Under the pieces are notes generated by a model, which made no database searches, had not been told where the DNA came from, and saw only the letters and a program-made list of their open reading frames with translations. From Candidula unifasciata (taxonomy: Eukaryota > Mollusca > Gastropoda > Stylommatophora > Geomitridae): a stretch of 64,000 bases of DNA. The DNA is taken from contig CAJHNH020007013.1 in NCBI GenBank assembly GCA_905116865.2, forward strand, positions 334,954 through 398,953, written 5' to 3'. The position numbers and the translations under genes are program-made. This document shows positions 60,994 to 64,000 of this stretch, piece after piece; the stretch's first letter is position 1, and each line of letters starts with the position of its first letter.

Positions 60994-63900
60994 AGTCCGT
61001 GCAGCGTTGATAACATCACACGATCTGTCCATAAGTTCTTGCAGCGTTGATAACATCACACGATCTGTCTGTAAGTCCGCACAGCGTTGATGGTATCACA
61101 CGATCTGTCCGTAAGTCCGTGCAGCGTTGATAACATCACACGATCTGTCCGTAAGTCCGCACATCGCTGTTGATATCACACGATCTGTCTGTAAGTCAGC
61201 ACATCGTTGAAGACATCACACGATCTGTCTGTTAGTCCGTGCAGCGTTGATGACATCACACGATCTGTCTGTTAGTCCGTGCAGCGTTAATAACATCACA
61301 CGATCTGTCTGTAAGTCAGTGCAGCGTTGATGACATCACACGATCTGTCCGTAAGTCCGCACATCGCTAATGATATCACACTATCTGTCTGTAAGTCTGC
61401 ACATCTTTGATGACATCACATGATCTGTCTGTAAGTCCGTGAAGCCTTGATAACATCACACGATCTGTCTGTAAGTCCGCACATCGTTGATGACATCACA
61501 TGATCTGTCTGTAAGTCCGTGCAGCGTTGATGACATCTCACGATCTGTCTGTAAGTCCTTGCAGCGTTGATGATATCACATGATCTGTCTGTAAATCTGT
61601 GCAGCGTTGATGACATCACACGATCTGTCTGTTAGTCCGTGCAGCGTTGACGACATCACACGCTCTGTCTGTAAGTCCGTGCAGCGTTGATAATATCACA
61701 TGGTCTGGCCGTAAGTCTCAGCGTTGATGATATCACACGATCTGTCTGTAAGTCCGCACATCGTTGATGACAACACATGATCTGTCTGTAAGTCCGTGCA
61801 GCGTTGATGACATTACACGATCTGTCTGTAAGTCCTCGCAGCTTTGATGATATCACACGATCTGTCTGTAAGTCAGCACATCGTTGAAGACATCACACGA
61901 TCTGTCTGTTAGTCCGTGCAGCGTTGATGACATCACACGATCTGTCTGTAAGTCCGAACATCGTTGATGACATCACACGATCTGTCTGTAAGTCCGCACA
62001 GCGTTGATGACATCACACGATCTGTCTGTAAGTCCGTGCAGCGTTTGATGACATCACATGATCTGTCCGTAAGTCTGTGCAGCGTTGATGACATCACACG
62101 ATCTGTCCGTAAGTCCGCACATCGCTGATGATATCACACGATCTGTTTGTAAGCCTGCACATCGTTGATGACATCACATGATCTGTCTGTAAGTCCGTGA
62201 AGCGTTGATGATATCACACGATCTGTCTGTAAGTCTGTGCAGCGTTGATGACATCACACGATCTGTCTGTAAGTCAGCACATCGTCGATGACATCACACG
62301 ATCTGTCTGTAAGTCCGTGCAGCGTTGATAATATCACATGGTCTGGCCGTAAGTCCGTGCATCATTGATGATATCACACGATCTGTCTGTAAGTCCGCGC
62401 GTCGTTGATGACATCACATGATCTGTCTGTAAGTCCTTGCAGCGTTGATGACATCACACGATCTGTCTGTAAGTCCTTGCAGCGTTGATGCCATCACACG
62501 ATCTGTCTGTAAGTCCGCTCATCGTTGATTACATCACACGATCTGTCTGTAAGTCCACACAGCGTTGATGACATCACACGATCTGTCTGTAAGTCCGCAC
62601 ATCGTTGATGCCATCACACGATCTGTCTGTAAGTCCGCACATCGTTGATGACATCACACGATCTGTCTGTAAGTCCGCACAGCGTTGATGACATCACATG
62701 ATCTGTCTGTAAGTTCGTGCAGCGTTGATAACATCACACAATGTCTCTGTATGTCCGCACATCGTTGATGACATCACATGATCTGTCTGTAAGTCTGTGC
62801 AGCGTTGATAACATCACACGATCTGTCTGTAAGTCCGTGCAGCGTTGATGACATCACACGATCTGTCTGTAAGTCCTTGCAGCGTTGATGATATCACACG
62901 ATCTGTCTGTAAGTCTGTGCAGCGTTGATGACATCACACGATCTGTCTGTAAGTCAGCACATCGTCGATGACATCACACGATCTATCTGTAAGTCCGTGC
63001 AGCGTTGATAATATCACATGGTCTGGCCGTAAGTCCGCGCATCGTTGATGATATCACACGATCTGTCTGTAAGTCCGCGCATCGTTGATGACATCACATG
63101 ATCTGTCTGTAAGTCCTTGCAGCGTTGATGACATCACACGATCTGTCTGTAAGTCCTTGCAGCGTTGATGCCATCACACGATCTGTCTGTAAGTCCGCAC
63201 ATCGTTGATGACATCACACGATCTGTCTGTAAGTCCACACAGCGTTGATGACATCACACGATCTGTCTGTAAGTCCGCACATCGTTGATGCCATCACACG
63301 ATCTGTCTGTAAGTCCGCACATCGTTGATGACATCACACGATCTGTCTGTAAGTCCGCACAGCGTTGATGACATCACACGATCTCTCTGTAAGTCCGCAC
63401 ATCGTTGATGCCATCACACGATCTGTCTGTAAGTCCGCACATCGTTGATGACATCACACGATCTGTCTGTAAGTCCACACAGTGTTGATGACATCACACG
63501 ATCTGTCTGTAAGTCCGTGCAGCGTTGATAACATCACACAATGTGTCTGTAAGTCCGCACATCGTTGATGACATTACATAATCTGTCTGTAAGTCTGTGC
63601 AGCGTTGATAACATCACACGATCTGTCTGTAAGTCCGTGCAGCATTGATGACATCACAGGATCTGTCTGTAAGTCCGTGAAGCGTTGATGACATCACACG
63701 ATCTGTCTGTAAGTCCGCACATCGTTGATGACATCACACGATCTGTCTGTAAGTCCGCACAGCGTTGATGACATCACACGATCTGTCTGTAAGTCCGTGG
63801 AGCGTTGATAACATCACACGAGCTGTCTGTAAGTCCGTGAAGCGTTGATGACATCACACGATCTGTCTGTAAGTCCGTGCAGCGTTGATGACATCACACG

Positions 63901-64000
63901 ATCTGTCTGTGTCCGTGCAGCGTTGATGACATCACACGATCTGTCTGTAATTCCGTGCAGCGTTGATGACATCACACGATCTGTCTGTAAGTCCGTGCAG
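60994..64000. repeat. 40-bp satellite, about 75 copies, running off the right edge
   Basis: Unit GTAAGTCCGTGCAGCGTTGA then TGACATCACACGATCTGTCT. Two positions vary as linked classes: CCGTGCAGCG versus CCGCACATCG. A marker unit (GATAATATCACATGGTCTGG) occurs at 61681, 62319 and 62999, and long runs of variants repeat exactly 680 bp apart (17 units), so there is higher-order structure. Confidence 0.96.

Noticed and set aside
60994..64000. Possible CRISPR-like array of 40-bp repeats
   Set aside because: Repeats are contiguous with no unique spacers, and the context is eukaryotic; it is a satellite.

Overview
The window is eukaryotic, AT-leaning and very rich in repeats. The genes have introns with GT-AG borders and AATAAA signals. 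The mobile elements are RNase H-bearing and RTE-like non-LTR retrotransposons, a Penelope-like remnant, a mariner derivative and tRNA-derived SINEs, and the telomere-like tracts are TTAGGG-type. Together these suggest a lophotrochozoan animal, most likely a mollusc. The species cannot be fixed from the sequence alone.

The gene content is one tandem family on the + strand: four small thioredoxin-fold genes. Their coding exons are gene A 6695-6898 + 10325-10546, gene B 23381-23551 + 27379-27603, gene C 35375-35821 + 38054-38284 and gene D 47260-48012 + 52020-52253. A broken duplicate of the 3' half of gene A lies at about 19690-20910. Each gene has two coding exons joined by a phase-0 intron at the same place in the fold, just after the helix that follows the active site. 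All resemble a single 'a'-type domain of the protein disulfide isomerase (PDI) family, perhaps PDIA5. They keep the FYxP strand, the VDC-x6-C structural cysteine pair and the cis-proline, but none keeps the WCGHC redox motif. Gene B retains only its second cysteine. None shows a signal peptide or an ER-retention tail.

Genes C and D share a noncoding first exon and promoter with a TGACGTCA (CRE) octamer, a TATA-like box and a short 5'UTR hairpin. Parts of this module recur upstream of A and B. An orphan copy near 56.9-57.05 kb suggests a fifth family member, whose coding exon may lie to the right of the window or be lost.

Layout: 0.77-1.79 kb is a 30-bp minisatellite. 2.8-6.45 kb holds a SINE and LINE debris. 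Gene A spans 6.5-10.9 kb with an antisense LINE in its intron. 11.2-12.25 kb is an RTE-like endonuclease remnant and 12.6-16.1 kb a 33-bp satellite of about 106 copies. 16.4-17.9 kb is LINE debris, 18.1-19.5 kb a GATA/GACA array and 19.7-20.9 kb the gene A pseudogene. Gene B spans 23.1-28.0 kb, with a telomere-like palindrome in its intron. 29.3-30.5 kb holds repeats. Gene C spans 30.85-38.4 kb. 39.2-42.5 kb holds a Penelope-like remnant and a CTAA array. Gene D spans 42.9-52.3 kb. 54.15-55.7 kb is a 61-bp satellite, 56-59.4 kb holds LINE remnants, and 61.0-64 kb is a 40-bp satellite running off the edge. The long open frames across the satellites are artefacts of repeat lengths divisible by three.

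No functional tRNA, rRNA or CRISPR array was found.
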